Of a stretch of DNA of 64,000 bases, positions 26,242-37,427 are shown piece after piece; within the stretch, counting starts at the first letter, position 1, and the number at the start of each line of letters is the position of its first letter. Made by a program: the position numbers and the translations under genes. Source of the DNA: Fundicoccus ignavus (lineage in GTDB: Bacteria > Bacillota > Bacilli > Lactobacillales > Aerococcaceae); assembly GCF_009659375.1 (NCBI RefSeq), contig NZ_WJQT01000002.1, forward strand, positions 214,912 to 278,911, in the 5' to 3' direction. The notes beneath the pieces are model-generated. The model was given only the letters and a program-made list of their open reading frames with translations, did no database searches and was not told the origin of the DNA.

Positions 26242-28752
26242 TTAACCTGGTGGAGTTGATTCCACAGGAGGAGTATCATCAGAAGATTGGGATTCATTAG
26301 GAACTTCTGTGCTAGAATCAGTCTCATCAGGCGGTAAATCGCTAGATTCCGAATCGGATGAATCACTCTCCTCTGAGGTAGTCGTTAAAGTCAGCGTAAC
26401 AACTAATGTGTCTGACGAACTATTACCATCTATGATTCTTAAGCGAAGTATGTACTCGCCGTCTGCTTCAGCCGGCATTGAGAAGGTTGTTCCCGTTCCA
26501 GTATAAACAACAGTTCCATTTAGGGATAGTTCAAAAGTTCCGCTATCAGTTAATGCTCCCCATTCAGCAACAATACTCTTAGTCTCTTCATTGTAATTAG
26601 CATCAAACCATGATGGCGGATTGATGTATCGACCGTAGTATAGTGATTGTTGAGTAGGCTCAGTACCTTTGATAAATAATTCTTTTGAACGAATTTCAGC
26701 TGGAGTATATGGACCAGGTAATTGAAGAGGTTCAGAATATTTTTCAATTTCAACTTCTACTAGACTATCTGGCATTGTCCAATCGTTATTCGGTAAATCT
26801 TTCATCATATAAGCCATCATTTCAGCATATATTTGCTGTGGTATACGAGTTTCATCGAGTGTTAAGTAATTACCTGCTTCATTTCGATTATCATAACCAA
26901 CCCAAGTAGCAATCGAGTATTTAGGCGAAATACCAGCATACCAACCATCTGGTGCCGCGTAAGTGCTGCTATCCAGCCCGAGCTGTGCAAGTTCACTTTC
27001 CCTATAGTTCGTTGTACCAGTTTTACCAGCATGGTATAAACCTTCAATTTGAGCCGCTGATGCAAACGTACCAGGAACATCTTTTAAGATATCCACTAAC
27101 ATATAAGCAGTAGAATCTTTCATTGCTTCACGAGGTGTTGGAGTAAATTCTTGAACTGTACCTGCGGCTGTTATAACGCGACTAACAGTATAAGGTGTGT
27201 TATATTCTCCGTAATTTGCAATTGTTGCGTATGCTGCAGAAAGTTGAACAGGTGTCATTTCTCCACCAATCGCATTTGATTCAACCAAATCTTTATTATT
27301 ATCATTAATAATATTTATATCCATTTTTTGTAAAAAGGCATATGCATTATCTAACCCAACTTCTTGTAACAATTTTAAAGCTGGAATGTTTCGTGAGCTT
27401 GATAGAGCTTCACGTAAAGTCATATCGCCTTCGTAAAGGAAATCATAGTTATTCAATGTAGAACCATCACTAAAGGAATAGGGCTCATCTACAATTGTTG
27501 TTCCAGTTGAGTAATTTAGATATTCAAAAGCAGGGCCGTAATCAGCTAAAGGTTTCATTGTAGATCCGATACTACGTTGTAAAGTATTTGCTCTGTTTAA
27601 TCCGAAAGCGACTTCCTGTTTACGACCACCAATTACAGCAACTAACTGGCCAGTTTCTACATCTATGATAGAAACTGCAGTTTGCAATTCATCATCTGGG
27701 AAAATAACAGTAGTATTACTATTGACTGTTTCAAATAGTTTAACTTGTGCATCCATATCTAGATTTGTATAAACTTCGACGCCGTCAGTAAAGATATTTA
27801 GGTTCATTTTTTCTTGGACTTCTTGGCTGACAATATCAATATAAGCATCGATAACCAAGTCATCTTCAGTTAATGAGTTATTGTTAATGGGAACTAACAT
27901 CGATTCGATTGACGTATTAATCGCTTCATCGTATTCGGCTTGACCAATTAAATTACGATCAAGCATGACTGATAAGACAAGGTCTCGCCTGTCTTTAGCA
28001 TCCTCTGGGAAAGTGTAGGGATCATAGTCACTTGGCGCTTGTGGAATACCAGCCAGAAGAGCAGCTTCGGCTAACGAAATATCTTGAATGTCTTTACCGA
28101 AGAAATTTCTAGCAGCTGTTTTGGCTCCATAAGTATTATTAGAGTAAAACATTTTATTCAAGTACATTGTTAAAATCTCATCTTTTGAGAATTCTTGTTC
28201 TAAACCAAGGGCTAACCAAGCTTCTTGTGCTTTTCTTTCTAATGTTTGATCTTGAAAATCAGTCGAGAATACAGACAATTTAACTAACTGTTGGGTAATT
28301 GTACTCCCACCTTGAGTGATTTCACCAGCCTGTAAGTTTGCTAAAGCAGAACCTACTATACGGATAGGATCAACGCCTTTATGTGTGTAGAAACGAGCAT
28401 CTTCAATAGCCATAACAGCATTTTTAAGTACTTCTGGAATTTCCTCTGCAGTCATTAAATCCCTATTCTGACCACCAAGCTCTTTAACTAGCTCACCCTC
28501 GCGGTCATAGATTTTACTAGAGACTTGTCCAATCAAATCACTTTCTTTAATTTCAGGTGCATTCATAGCGTAGTAGGCAAATAAACTACCGCCAGCTATA
28601 AGAGTTAAGAAGAAGAGGCTAATAAAAAGGATGACTAATCTCTTTAACCATTTTCTCCAATTGCTTTTCTTATTTTTATTAGGGCGATTGTTTGAACGTT
28701 GCTTTGATTTCTCGTACTTTTTGCGTTCAACACGACTTCCTGTAGTAACCAT
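26242..28752 (-). CDS. pbp1A: Class A penicillin-binding protein 1A
   Basis: Bifunctional peptidoglycan polymerase. A basic cytoplasmic head (1-35) and one membrane helix (38-62) are followed by the GT51 glycosyltransferase (catalytic Glu in AIEDARFYTHKG, residue 117; GGSTITQQLVKL; YGAKTAARNFFGK). The transpeptidase carries the SxxK motif S397-T-M-K400, SRN near 457 and KTGTT near 578. An immunoglobulin-like fold region (VVYTGTGTTFSM onward) precedes a Ser/Asp/Glu/Pro-rich tail of about 45 residues, which resembles the linker of the LysM protein at 12729. The gene is downstream of recU on the same strand, the usual Gram-positive pair. Confidence 0.95.
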   Translation of the reverse strand: MVTTGSRVERKKYEKSKQRSNNRPNKNKKSNWRKWLKRLVILFISLFFLTLIAGGSLFAYYAMNAPEIKESDLIGQVSSKIYDREGELVKELGGQNRDLMTAEEIPEVLKNAVMAIEDARFYTHKGVDPIRIVGSALANLQAGEITQGGSTITQQLVKLSVFSTDFQDQTLERKAQEAWLALGLEQEFSKDEILTMYLNKMFYSNNTYGAKTAARNFFGKDIQDISLAEAALLAGIPQAPSDYDPYTFPEDAKDRRDLVLSVMLDRNLIGQAEYDEAINTSIESMLVPINNNSLTEDDLVIDAYIDIVSQEVQEKMNLNIFTDGVEVYTNLDMDAQVKLFETVNSNTTVIFPDDELQTAVSIIDVETGQLVAVIGGRKQEVAFGLNRANTLQRSIGSTMKPLADYGPAFEYLNYSTGTTIVDEPYSFSDGSTLNNYDFLYEGDMTLREALSSSRNIPALKLLQEVGLDNAYAFLQKMDINIINDNNKDLVESNAIGGEMTPVQLSAAYATIANYGEYNTPYTVSRVITAAGTVQEFTPTPREAMKDSTAYMLVDILKDVPGTFASAAQIEGLYHAGKTGTTNYRESELAQLGLDSSTYAAPDGWYAGISPKYSIATWVGYDNRNEAGNYLTLDETRIPQQIYAEMMAYMMKDLPNNDWTMPDSLVEVEIEKYSEPLQLPGPYTPAEIRSKELFIKGTEPTQQSLYYGRYINPPSWFDANYNEETKSIVAEWGALTDSGTFELSLNGTVVYTGTGTTFSMPAEADGEYILRLRIIDGNSSSDTLVVTLTLTTTSEESDSSDSESSDLPPDETDSSTEVPNESQSSDDTPPVESTPPG

Positions 28753-28784
28753 TCATCTCTTCCTTTCGCAACAATCGTACGTTG

Positions 28785-29387
28785 TTAATTATCTAAATCT
28801 TTAAGATATGCATCGATTGCAGGTAAATAATCAATCATTGGGAACAACCCAACATTACAAGGATAACTATTTTGCTTTATCCATTCATAAGTTATGCTTT
28901 GTTTATCTGTGGTGCCTAAATAATCATCAACACGATTAAATGGCAGTAAGTAAATTTCTTGATATGCTTTAAAAGAAACAATTAAAAAAGCTAATCCTCC
29001 ATGCTTAATACATTGGCGCATATGAACCCTTTGGTGCTCAGGTAAGTTTGCAAGTGGAAAACTAGTTTTATTATTTGTTTCTTTTGCTTCGAAATCAATA
29101 TAATGATTTTTATATACACCGTTATAATCTGTTGTTGAAGCATTTCTAAAGTATGCTTCAGTTATTTTTGCAGCACTTCTTTTAGGATAATTTACTTTTA
29201 CAACTTGAACAGGAGTTGGCTTCTTGTGAATAACAGCCATCCCTTTTTGCAAGTAATAGTCGTTACTTTGATTTAATTTGTCTTCCAATGACATTCCACG
29301 ACTAGCATAACTTTGTTTCGGTTTCTTTTTGTAAATTTCTTTCTGGCGCATTCTTGAAGAAGTATGACCAGCAGGGTAGTTTAACAT
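28785..29387 (-). CDS. recU: Holliday junction resolvase RecU
   Basis: Cleaves four-way junctions in recombination and chromosome segregation. Near-identical family blocks include YASRGMSLEDKLN, VIHKKPTPVQVVKVNYPKRS, FRNASTTDYNGVYKNHYIDF and EAKETNNKTSFPL, which contain the metal-binding Asp, Glu and Lys. I start at the ATG giving MLNYPAGHTSS (29387), eight bases after GGGAGGAG and matching the Bacillus N-terminus. An earlier in-frame ATG (29405) overlaps that site. It is read before the PBP gene, 32 bases apart. Confidence 0.95.
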   Translation of the reverse strand: MLNYPAGHTSSRMRQKEIYKKKPKQSYASRGMSLEDKLNQSNDYYLQKGMAVIHKKPTPVQVVKVNYPKRSAAKITEAYFRNASTTDYNGVYKNHYIDFEAKETNNKTSFPLANLPEHQRVHMRQCIKHGGLAFLIVSFKAYQEIYLLPFNRVDDYLGTTDKQSITYEWIKQNSYPCNVGLFPMIDYLPAIDAYLKDLDN

Positions 29388-29559
29388 AAAATCCACTCCT
29401 CCCATCTATTATACAGAATTATCACACTTCATCATAGAATAATTATGAAATAAATTGTTACGATTCTGTGAATATTAGAAGTAAATGATGTAAATATTGT
29501 GGAAATACTTAGAATTTTAAAAAATATAGACAGATAAGAAGATAAATTCTTTAAAATCA

Positions 29560-29588
29560 TTTACAAACCATGATTAATTCGGTAAACT
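29560..29588 (+). promoter_or_regulatory. Probable promoter of tig
   Basis: TTTACA (29560-29565), 17 bases, TAAACT (29583-29588), about 45 bases before the start codon. It lies in the divergent region between recU and tig. Confidence 0.5.
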
Positions 29589-29632
29589 ATACTAGTATGT
29601 AAACTATATTTAGTGTTGGAGGGTTAAGACAC

Positions 29633-30913
29633 ATGTCAGTAAAATTCGAAAAAAACGCAACAAACGAGGGATTATTAACTTTTGAAATCCCATTAGAAGA
29701 TGTTAAAAAAGGTTTAGATAAAACATTTAAGAAAGTTCAAAAAACTGTTTCTGTACCAGGTTTCCGTAAAGGTAAAGTTCCACGTCAAATTTTTAATAAC
29801 GTGTATGGTGAAGAAGCTTTATACGAAGATACTTTAAACTTACTTTTACAAGATGCTTTTAAAAATGCTATTGAAGAATCTGGTGTTCAACCTGTTATTG
29901 AACCACAAATTCACATTGAAAAAATGGAAAAAGGTGAAGCGTGGGTGTTACATGCACACGTAATCACTAAACCAGAAGTAAAATTAGGTGAATATAAAAA
30001 CTTAACAGTTGAAAAACAAGACCGCGAAGTAACTGACGAAGCAGTATCAGAAGCAATTGAAGCTAAACGTCAAGCATTAGCTGAATTAGTTGTTAAAGAC
30101 TCTGAAGCAGTTTCTGGTGATACTGTTGTTATCGATTACGAAGGTTTCGTAAATGAAGAAGCTTTTGAAGGTGGAAAAGGTGAGAACCATTCCTTAGAAT
30201 TAGGTTCAAACTCATTCATCCCTGGTTTCGAAGAACAATTAGTTGGAACTAAAGCTGGAGATGAAAAAGATGTAGTGGTAACATTCCCAGAAGAGTACCA
30301 TGCAGAAGATTTAGCAGGTAAAGAAGCTGTTTTCAAAGTTAAAGTTCACGAAGTTAAAGCTAAAGAAGTTCCAGCTTTAGATGATGAATTCGCTAAGGAC
30401 GCTGATGAAGAAGTTGAATCGTTAGCTGAATTAGAGAATAAAATTCGTGTACAATTAACTGAAGAAAAAGAAGCAGCCGCTAAAGAAGCAGTTGAAGACT
30501 TAGCTCTACGTCAAGCGGTAGAAAATGCAGAAATCGTTGAATTGCCACAAGCAATGGTTGATCAAGAAATTGAGCGTCAAATGTCATACTTCTTAAACAA
30601 CTTACAACGTCAAGGGATTAACGAAGAACTATTCTACCAAATTTCAGGTCAAACAAAAGAAGACTTACAAGCTCAATATGCAGAAGAAGCTGAACTACGT
30701 ACTAAAACTAACTTAGTTTTAGAAGCGATTGTTACAGAAGAAGCAATTGAAGTGTCAGAAGACGAAATCAACGCTGAAGTTGAATCATTAGCATCACAAT
30801 ACAACATGGAAGTAGAACAAGTTCGTGGATTTGTATCAACTGATATGTTAGAATCAGACGTTAGATTGAAAAAAGCAATGAGCTTAATTGTTGACTCAGT
30901 TGAAGAAAAATAA
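29633..30913 (+). CDS. tig: Trigger factor
   Basis: Ribosome-associated chaperone. The N-terminal ribosome-binding domain carries the signature VPGFRKGKVPRQIF (residues 42-55), and the FKBP-type prolyl isomerase domain is near 150-240 (GDTVVIDYEGFVNEEAFEGG). A long helical C-terminal substrate-binding cradle follows. Length 426 is normal. Codon bias is strong. Its neighbour clpX encodes the unfoldase of ClpXP, so folding and degradation functions are adjacent, as in other Firmicutes. Confidence 0.97.
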   Translation: MSVKFEKNATNEGLLTFEIPLEDVKKGLDKTFKKVQKTVSVPGFRKGKVPRQIFNNVYGEEALYEDTLNLLLQDAFKNAIEESGVQPVIEPQIHIEKMEKGEAWVLHAHVITKPEVKLGEYKNLTVEKQDREVTDEAVSEAIEAKRQALAELVVKDSEAVSGDTVVIDYEGFVNEEAFEGGKGENHSLELGSNSFIPGFEEQLVGTKAGDEKDVVVTFPEEYHAEDLAGKEAVFKVKVHEVKAKEVPALDDEFAKDADEEVESLAELENKIRVQLTEEKEAAAKEAVEDLALRQAVENAEIVELPQAMVDQEIERQMSYFLNNLQRQGINEELFYQISGQTKEDLQAQYAEEAELRTKTNLVLEAIVTEEAIEVSEDEINAEVESLASQYNMEVEQVRGFVSTDMLESDVRLKKAMSLIVDSVEEK

Positions 30914-30949
30914 GATAATTAGTTAGAATACTGATTATATACTATAAGA

Positions 30950-31001
30950 GGGAATGCAAAAGTCACATGTGAACGCACGGGCTAATTGCATCCCTTTTTT
31001 A
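30950..31001 (+). terminator. Hairpin between tig and clpX
   Basis: GGGAATGCAA (30950-30959) pairs with TTGCATCCC (30986-30994) with one bulged A, and TTTTTT follows. The 26-base loop contains the palindrome CACATGTG (30964-30971). Confidence 0.75.
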
Positions 31002-31050
31002 TCATTTTTCACCCATTATGAAGAATGATAAGAATGAAAGGAGCGGTCGT

Positions 31051-32295
31051 ATGGCAAAAAAAACACCTAGAGCTAATGACTATTTTTGCTCGTTTTGTGG
31101 GAAATCTCAGGATGAAGTAAATAAAATTATCGCTGGACCGGATGTTTTTATTTGTGATGAGTGTGTTGAGTTATGCAAAAGCATCATTGATGAAGAAATG
31201 AAACATGAAAAACAATCGGCACCTATCCAAGTATTGAAACCTAGCGAAATTATGGCTACATTAGATCAATACGTAATTGGCCAAAAAGAAGCAAAGAAAG
31301 CATTATCAGTAGCTGTTTATAATCACTATAAGCGAGTGAATCACGAAGGAGCTTTTGAAGACGATATTGAACTTCACAAAAGCAATATTTGTTTAATAGG
31401 TCCTACTGGTTCAGGAAAAACATATTTAGCACAAAGTTTAGCACGTATTCTCAATGTTCCTTTTGCAATTGCTGATGCTACAACGTTAACTGAAGCAGGT
31501 TATGTAGGGGAAGATGTAGAGAATATTCTATTAAAACTTGTTCAAGCTGCAGATTATGATTTAGAAAGAGCTGAAAAAGGTATCATCTATATCGATGAGA
31601 TCGATAAGATTTCTCGCAAGAGCGAAAACACTTCAATCACTCGAGATGTAAGTGGTGAAGGTGTTCAACAAGCTTTGCTTAAAATATTAGAAGGTACTGA
31701 AGCAAATATACCTCCAAAAGGTGGACGTAAACATCCAAACCAAGAATTTTTAAAACTAGACACAAGTCAAATTTTATTTATAGTTGGTGGAGCTTTTGCT
31801 GGAATCGAAAATATAGTTAAAGAAAGATTAGGTAGCAAAGTAATTGGCTTCGGTAGCGTTAATACCAAATTAGATTCTTCAAAATCATATATGCAACAAG
31901 TAACGCCAGAGGACTTATTAAAGTTCGGATTAATTCCAGAATTTATTGGTCGTTTACCAGTTATGGCATCATTGGAAGAGTTAACTGAAGCAGACTTAAT
32001 TAACATTCTAACCCAACCAAAAAATGCTTTAGTGAAGCAATATCAACGTCTCTTAGAACTTGAAGACGTAGAGCTTGAGTTTGAAGATGGAGCATTAGAA
32101 GAAATTGCTAAAAGAGCAATTGAACGTGAAACAGGAGCAAGGGGATTACGTTCAATTATTGAAGCAGTTATGTTAGATGTCATGTTTGAAGTGCCGAATC
32201 GCGATGATATTAAAAAAATCGTCATAACAAGAGAGAATGTAATTGGGGATAGTGAGCCTAATTATTACAATGAAGAAAATCGCAAGATTTCATAA
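31051..32295 (+). CDS. clpX: ATP-dependent Clp protease ATP-binding subunit ClpX
   Basis: AAA+ unfoldase that feeds tagged proteins to ClpP. It has an N-terminal zinc-binding domain (CSFCGKSQ and CDECVELC, four Cys), Walker [13 protein letters not shown], Walker [11 protein letters not shown], the pore loop GYVGEDVE, and sensor 2 [11 protein letters not shown] start at the ATG giving [10 protein letters not shown], eight bases after AAAGGAG, rather than at an in-frame ATG 33 bases earlier. clpP is not in the window. It is followed after 15 bases by ysxC. Confidence 0.97.
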   Translation: MAKKTPRANDYFCSFCGKSQDEVNKIIAGPDVFICDECVELCKSIIDEEMKHEKQSAPIQVLKPSEIMATLDQYVIGQKEAKKALSVAVYNHYKRVNHEGAFEDDIELHKSNICLIGPTGSGKTYLAQSLARILNVPFAIADATTLTEAGYVGEDVENILLKLVQAADYDLERAEKGIIYIDEIDKISRKSENTSITRDVSGEGVQQALLKILEGTEANIPPKGGRKHPNQEFLKLDTSQILFIVGGAFAGIENIVKERLGSKVIGFGSVNTKLDSSKSYMQQVTPEDLLKFGLIPEFIGRLPVMASLEELTEADLINILTQPKNALVKQYQRLLELEDVELEFEDGALEEIAKRAIERETGARGLRSIIEAVMLDVMFEVPNRDDIKKIVITRENVIGDSEPNYYNEENRKIS

Positions 32296-32310
32296 TTAAG
32301 AGGTGAGTTT

Positions 32311-32898
32311 ATGCAAGTTAATCACGCAGAACTAGTAATTAGTGCAGTAAGACCTAATCAATATCCCGAGGACTCAGTGCCAGAGATTGCTCTAGCTGGA
32401 CGTTCGAATGTAGGAAAATCTTCTTTTATCAACAGAATGATTGAAAGAATTGGTTTAGCTAGAACATCAAGTCAACCAGGAAAGACACAAACTTTAAATT
32501 TTTATAATATTAATAATGAATTTAGATTTGTAGATGTTCCTGGCTATGGTTATGCAAGAGTATCAAAAAGTGAGCGAATTAAGTGGGGTTCAATGATTGA
32601 ACACTATATTCTTAATCGTGAGAATATTCGTTTATTATTATTATTAATGGACATCCGTCATGAGCCCACTGAACTTGACATTGCAATGAAGGAATTTGCG
32701 GATGAAGCTGAAATTCCTTATGCAATTGTATTAACAAAATTAGATAAAATTAAAAAAAGCCAATTGAACAAACACTTATCAATTTATAAAAAATCTTTGA
32801 ATTTACCTACTGTAGATGCCTTATTCTATTTTTCTTCAGAAACTGGTGAAGGTTCAGAAGATATCTGGGACATCATAGAAGACCAACTTGCTGAATAA
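32311..32898 (+). CDS. ysxC: Ribosome biogenesis GTPase YsxC/YihA (EngB)
   Basis: Small essential GTPase needed for late 50S assembly. G1 [14 protein letters not shown] (about residues 31-44), G2 region [14 protein letters not shown]3 DVPGYGYA, G4 TKLDKI and G5 FSSETGEG are all readable. Length 195 residues. The clpX-ysxC neighbourhood is widely conserved. AGAGGTGA precedes the start. Confidence 0.96.
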   Translation: MQVNHAELVISAVRPNQYPEDSVPEIALAGRSNVGKSSFINRMIERIGLARTSSQPGKTQTLNFYNINNEFRFVDVPGYGYARVSKSERIKWGSMIEHYILNRENIRLLLLLMDIRHEPTELDIAMKEFADEAEIPYAIVLTKLDKIKKSQLNKHLSIYKKSLNLPTVDALFYFSSETGEGSEDIWDIIEDQLAE

Positions 32899-32928
32899 TA
32901 TTGAATTATAGACAAAAGGAGAACCTAA

Positions 32929-34188
32929 ATGCTAAAAAATATCACTCAAAAGTTTTCGAAGACGGAATGGAGTTGGATTTTTCAAGATTGGGCTAACTCT
33001 GTTTATTCTTTAATGATAACAACTGCTATATTTCCGATTTTCTATAAATCTGTTACTGACGTAGCGGGTATTTCATCTTCTGATTCGACGGCGTACTTAG
33101 GTTACGCGAATTCGGTGGCAACGATTTTAATCGGTTTATTAGCGCCACTTTTAGGTACAATTGCCGATTTTCCTCGTGTTCGAAAGCCACTGTTTACGGT
33201 TGGAACAATGTTAGGGATTGTTGCAGTTTTTAGTATGATGTTTACCTCAAATGGTGGATGGTTAACATTGTTAGTATTGTATTGTGTTTCGGCCATTGGT
33301 TTTGGTATGGCGAATATCTTTTACGATGGCTCATTGATGGATGTAACAAGCCGAAACCGTTTAGATCAGGTGAGTTCAGCAGGTTTTGGTTTTGGATATA
33401 TTGGAAGTGTCATTCCATTTTTAATCTTTATGGTATTCCAATTAGGCGGTTTTTTTGATGCAAGAACAACTGTGAATATTGGCTTTTTACTTACAGCCAT
33501 GTGGTGGTTCGTTTTCACGATACCTTATTGGAAAAATGTAGAGCAAACAACTTATTCGGTAAAAGAAGGGAATTTGCTAGCATCAACTTGGCGATCAATA
33601 ACAAATACGTTAAGTGAAGTTAAGCAATATAAGCATATTTCATTGTTCTTAATTGCATACTTCTTTTACATAGATGGCGTTGGTACAATCATTAAAATGG
33701 CTACATCTGTTGGAACAGATATTGGTTTATCTGCTGATGAGTTGATTGTTATGTTATTAATTGTCCAAATTGTCGCATTTCCTTGCACAATTATTTACGG
33801 TTTATTAGCTAAGAAATTTGGTACAAGAAGTATGTTATTTGTAGGGATTGCAACATATATGATAATCTGTATTATTGCTTTAGGCTTAGAGACGTATAAT
33901 GATTTTCTAGTATTAGCTATTTTAGTAGGGACCGCACAAGGTGGAATTCAGTCACTTAGTCGTTCATATTTTGGCCAGATGATTCCAGGTAAGAATACAA
34001 ATCAATTTTTCGGTTTTTATAATATATTTGGTAAATTTAGTTCAGTATTAGGTACTACAGCATTAGGGATAGTTGCGCAACTAACAGATGACTCTTTGAA
34101 AGGAGTCTTCGCTTTAATTGTTCAGTTTTTGATTGGAGCTGTATTATTGTATTTAGCAAAACCACCTGTTCAGGAGCAGTTAGTATAA
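32929..34188 (+). CDS. MFS transporter of the UMF1/Atg22-like family
   Basis: A 419-residue integral membrane protein with about twelve hydrophobic segments. WSWIFQDWANSVYSLMITTAIFPIF at the N-terminus is the hallmark of the UMF1 (Atg22-like) branch of the major facilitator superfamily. LAPLLGTIADFPRVRKPL is the cytoplasmic loop between helices 2 and 3, and SRSYFGQMIPGKNTNQFFGFYNIFGKF is another family block. The substrate is unknown; Atg22 itself exports amino acids from the yeast vacuole. It sits between ysxC and dnaG, where other Firmicutes usually have no transporter. Confidence 0.82.
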   Translation: MLKNITQKFSKTEWSWIFQDWANSVYSLMITTAIFPIFYKSVTDVAGISSSDSTAYLGYANSVATILIGLLAPLLGTIADFPRVRKPLFTVGTMLGIVAVFSMMFTSNGGWLTLLVLYCVSAIGFGMANIFYDGSLMDVTSRNRLDQVSSAGFGFGYIGSVIPFLIFMVFQLGGFFDARTTVNIGFLLTAMWWFVFTIPYWKNVEQTTYSVKEGNLLASTWRSITNTLSEVKQYKHISLFLIAYFFYIDGVGTIIKMATSVGTDIGLSADELIVMLLIVQIVAFPCTIIYGLLAKKFGTRSMLFVGIATYMIICIIALGLETYNDFLVLAILVGTAQGGIQSLSRSYFGQMIPGKNTNQFFGFYNIFGKFSSVLGTTALGIVAQLTDDSLKGVFALIVQFLIGAVLLYLAKPPVQEQLV

Positions 34189-34210
34189 ATTTAGAAAAAA
34201 GGTGATTTCA

Positions 34211-36118
34211 ATGAGTTATATTCCTGAAGAAGTCATCCAAGACATACGTCAGAAAACTGACATTGTTGACGTGATTAATCAATATGTGCAATTAACAAAA
34301 AAAGGAAACAATTTTACCGCTTCGTGTCCATTTCATGAAGACCGTAATCCATCATTTTCAGTTCATCCAGGTAAACAGATTTATAAGTGTTTTAGTTGTG
34401 GACGTGGTGGAAATGTTTATGGTTTTCTTCAAGAAATTGAAGGAATCGGTTTTGTTCAAGCCGTTCAAAAAGCGGCAGAATTTTCAAATGTTGCTTTAGA
34501 TGAGCGCTATCTAACCAATAAGAATGCGGAGCACAAGAAAGAAAATCAAACTCTTTACGACATTCATAAAAAGGTAAATGACTTCTATCATTATTATTTG
34601 CTGAATACAACGAATGGTGAAGATGCCCTTAATTATTTAACCAATCGTGATATGACAAATGATACGATGACTACCTTTCAATTAGGATTAGCACCGCTTA
34701 ATTCAGAAGTTTTATTACAGTATCTGAGTCAAGAAAACTTTTCTCATGAAGATTTATTAGCGAGTGGAATATTCTATGAAAGCAGTCAGGGAAAATTAAT
34801 AGATCGTTTTAGAGGTAGAATAATTTTTCCTTTACGTAATAGTAAAGGCGAAGTTGTAGCATTCTCGGGAAGAGTTTATGATGAAAATCTAGTGAGTCAA
34901 GCAAATGCTAAGTATTTAAACTCACCAGAAACTGAAATATTTCATAAAACAAACTTAGTTTATAATTTGGACATAGCCAGACCTAGAATTCGCCAATTAA
35001 ATCAAGTGCTGGTTTGTGAAGGTTATATGGATGTAATTGGCTTGCATCAAGCTGGTTATCAGCATGCAGTTGCTACGATGGGGACTAGTCTTACGGAAGC
35101 GCATATTAAGCAATTAGGTAAATTAGCTAATGAAATAATATTTGTTTTTGATGGAGACGATGCTGGTCAGAAGGCGACTGCAAGAGCGTTTGATATTTCA
35201 AGTAAATATAAGCAACTATTCAAAAGTATTCAGATTCCGAATAGACTTGATCCAGATGAATGGATTAAACAAAAAGGAGCAGCCAGCTTCCAAACATTGA
35301 TTAATCAGGCGGATAGTCGTTTTGAGTTTTATCGCATGTATTTAAAACAAGAATATGATGTTTCTGATGATCAACAGTTGGCGGCCTATATCGAACGCTT
35401 AATTGAGTTAATAGCTGAGATAGCCTCACCGATTGAACAACAATTAAGAATTCAAGATATTGTTGAACAATATCATTTAAATGAAAGTATTCTATACGAA
35501 CAGTTAGCAAGAGCTAGACAAACAAGTTCATCGAGTACTACACAAGAAGTTATTCCAGTAAACTATGAACATGAACCAGTAATGGATGAAGAGTGGGGAG
35601 CGCCACCACCCGAAGATTTGTCAGAAATCGATTTTTCGCATGTTGAAGTTGAATCGGTAATAACTCCGACTGTACATAAAGTTAGGTCAATAAGAGCTTT
35701 TCAGAGTGAGAAACACTTATTAGCTTGTTTGATGTATTATCAAGAATCGTGGGATTATATCGCTCAAACAAATCAAGCGATTATAATGTTTCATGAAACA
35801 GCTCAAGCAGTGTACTTTGAGTTACAAGAGTATTATTATCAAGGTAATAAGATGCCTCTAACTGGTATAGTAGATAAAATTCAGGATACTGAAATTAATC
35901 ATTTCTTAACAACATTAATATGGGAAAGTGACCCTTTAGGTTACTCTGATGAAATTATTAATGACTGTTTGCGCGTAATTAATGAAGAATTCATTTTATT
36001 AGAAATAAAAGAATTGAAGCAAAAATCAGAACAATATCGTAAAGAGCAAAAGTTTACTGAGAATAATGAAGTCATTAATCGTATAATGAGTTTAAATCGA
36101 CAGTTAAAGAAACGCTAA
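34211..36118 (+). CDS. dnaG: DNA primase
   Basis: Makes RNA primers for replication. The N-terminal zinc ribbon reads [15 protein letters not shown] then [13 protein letters not shown]. The TOPRIM core follows ([47 protein letters not shown]) at about residues 255-345. The C-terminal region is the helicase-binding domain and is diverged. ATG 34211 is preceded by AAGGTG; the upstream in-frame GTG 34202 lies in that site. It forms the macromolecular-synthesis pair with rpoD. Confidence 0.96.
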   Translation: MSYIPEEVIQDIRQKTDIVDVINQYVQLTKKGNNFTASCPFHEDRNPSFSVHPGKQIYKCFSCGRGGNVYGFLQEIEGIGFVQAVQKAAEFSNVALDERYLTNKNAEHKKENQTLYDIHKKVNDFYHYYLLNTTNGEDALNYLTNRDMTNDTMTTFQLGLAPLNSEVLLQYLSQENFSHEDLLASGIFYESSQGKLIDRFRGRIIFPLRNSKGEVVAFSGRVYDENLVSQANAKYLNSPETEIFHKTNLVYNLDIARPRIRQLNQVLVCEGYMDVIGLHQAGYQHAVATMGTSLTEAHIKQLGKLANEIIFVFDGDDAGQKATARAFDISSKYKQLFKSIQIPNRLDPDEWIKQKGAASFQTLINQADSRFEFYRMYLKQEYDVSDDQQLAAYIERLIELIAEIASPIEQQLRIQDIVEQYHLNESILYEQLARARQTSSSSTTQEVIPVNYEHEPVMDEEWGAPPPEDLSEIDFSHVEVESVITPTVHKVRSIRAFQSEKHLLACLMYYQESWDYIAQTNQAIIMFHETAQAVYFELQEYYYQGNKMPLTGIVDKIQDTEINHFLTTLIWESDPLGYSDEIINDCLRVINEEFILLEIKELKQKSEQYRKEQKFTENNEVINRIMSLNRQLKKR

Positions 36119-36135
36119 TAAAGGGGGATTTTTTA

Positions 36136-37284
36136 ATGTCTGAAGAAAATGTAAAGAAAACAGATACTAAAAAACAAGAACTACAATTAACTGTAGAACA
36201 AGCAACAAAAGAGTTAATTAAAGAGAAAAAAGTTTTTGGTCAAATTCACTATGATGAATTAACTGAAAAAATTGCAAGTCCATATGAACTAGATTCTGAA
36301 GCAATGGATTTATTAATTCAACAAGTTGAAGACAGTGGTGTTTCTGTAGTTGGTGACGATGGTGGTCCAACGAAACAACAAATGGTCCGCGCTGAAGATA
36401 TTAAAGAAGATAAAGAAGAATTAAGTGCCGCTTCTAAAGCTGCCGCATCTAAAGTAAAAGTTAGCGATCCCGTTAGAATGTACTTAAAAGAAATTGGACG
36501 CGTACCTTTGTTAACGGCTGAAGAAGAAGTAGCCTTAGCTATTCGTATTCAAGAAGATGATGAATTGGCTAAACAAGAGTTAGCAGAAGCCAACTTACGA
36601 TTAGTTGTTTCGATTGCGAAACGTTATGTTGGTCGTGGTATGCAGTTCCTAGATTTAATCCAAGAAGGTAACATGGGGTTAATGAAAGCTGTTGAGAAAT
36701 TTGACCATACTAAAGGATTTAAATTCTCTACTTATGCTACTTGGTGGATTCGTCAAGCTATTACGCGTGCAATTGCTGACCAAGCACGAACAATTCGTAT
36801 TCCAGTACATATGGTTGAAACGATTAATAAATTGGTTAGAGTTCAACGCCAATTATTACAAGATTTAGGACGCGAACCTACTCCTGAAGAAATCGGAGCT
36901 GAAATGGACTTACCAACTGAAAAGGTAAGAGAAATTTTAAAAATAGCTCAAGAGCCAGTTTCTCTTGAAACACCAATTGGTGAAGAAGATGATTCTCATT
37001 TAGGTGACTTTATTGAAGATGAGGCAGCAATGAGTCCTGAGACATTTACGTCATCTGCTTTACTTCGTGAGCAATTAGAGGACGTATTAGATACACTAAC
37101 TGATCGTGAAGAGAATGTATTACGTTTACGTTTTGGTTTAGATGATGGGAATATCCGCACTTTAGAACAAGTAGGTAAAGTATTTGGTGTAACTCGCGAA
37201 CGTATTCGTCAAATCGAAGCAAAAGCTTTACGTAAATTACGCCACCCAAGTCGTTCTAAACAATTGAAAGACTTTTTAGAATAA
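36136..37284 (+). CDS. rpoD: RNA polymerase primary sigma factor
   Basis: Housekeeping sigma factor (SigA). Region 1.1 is short, followed by region 1.2 ([20 protein letters not shown]), and regions 2.1-2.4 ([38 protein letters not shown]). Region 3 and region 4.2 follow ([19 protein letters not shown]), the latter being the -35-reading helix-turn-helix. At 382 residues it matches Firmicute SigA. Promoters called in this window fit its TTGACA/TATAAT preference, often with a TGn extension. A large hairpin structure follows the stop. Confidence 0.97.
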   Translation: MSEENVKKTDTKKQELQLTVEQATKELIKEKKVFGQIHYDELTEKIASPYELDSEAMDLLIQQVEDSGVSVVGDDGGPTKQQMVRAEDIKEDKEELSAASKAAASKVKVSDPVRMYLKEIGRVPLLTAEEEVALAIRIQEDDELAKQELAEANLRLVVSIAKRYVGRGMQFLDLIQEGNMGLMKAVEKFDHTKGFKFSTYATWWIRQAITRAIADQARTIRIPVHMVETINKLVRVQRQLLQDLGREPTPEEIGAEMDLPTEKVREILKIAQEPVSLETPIGEEDDSHLGDFIEDEAAMSPETFTSSALLREQLEDVLDTLTDREENVLRLRFGLDDGNIRTLEQVGKVFGVTRERIRQIEAKALRKLRHPSRSKQLKDFLE

Positions 37285-37297
37285 TAGAATAATCCGT

Positions 37298-37427
37298 AAA
37301 CCGAACAATGCATTGAGTACTTTGCATGTAACGACTGAATTCAAAAGGTAACAGTTGCTCACGCAAAATCGTGAGCATGCCGGATGAAGTTTGTTATTTC
37401 AAAGTAACTAGATTGTTCGGTTTTTTT
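37298..37427 (+). terminator. Large branched RNA structure ending in a terminator after rpoD
   Basis: AAACCGAACAAT (37298-37309) pairs with ATTGTTCGGTTT (37412-37423) across about 100 bases, ending in a T-tract to 37427. Inside are ATGCA/TGCAT, CGACTG with CAGTTG, and the perfect hairpin TGCTCACG (37356-37363) / CGTGAGCA (37370-37377). It probably terminates rpoD mRNA but looks like a structured RNA as well. Confidence 0.6.
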
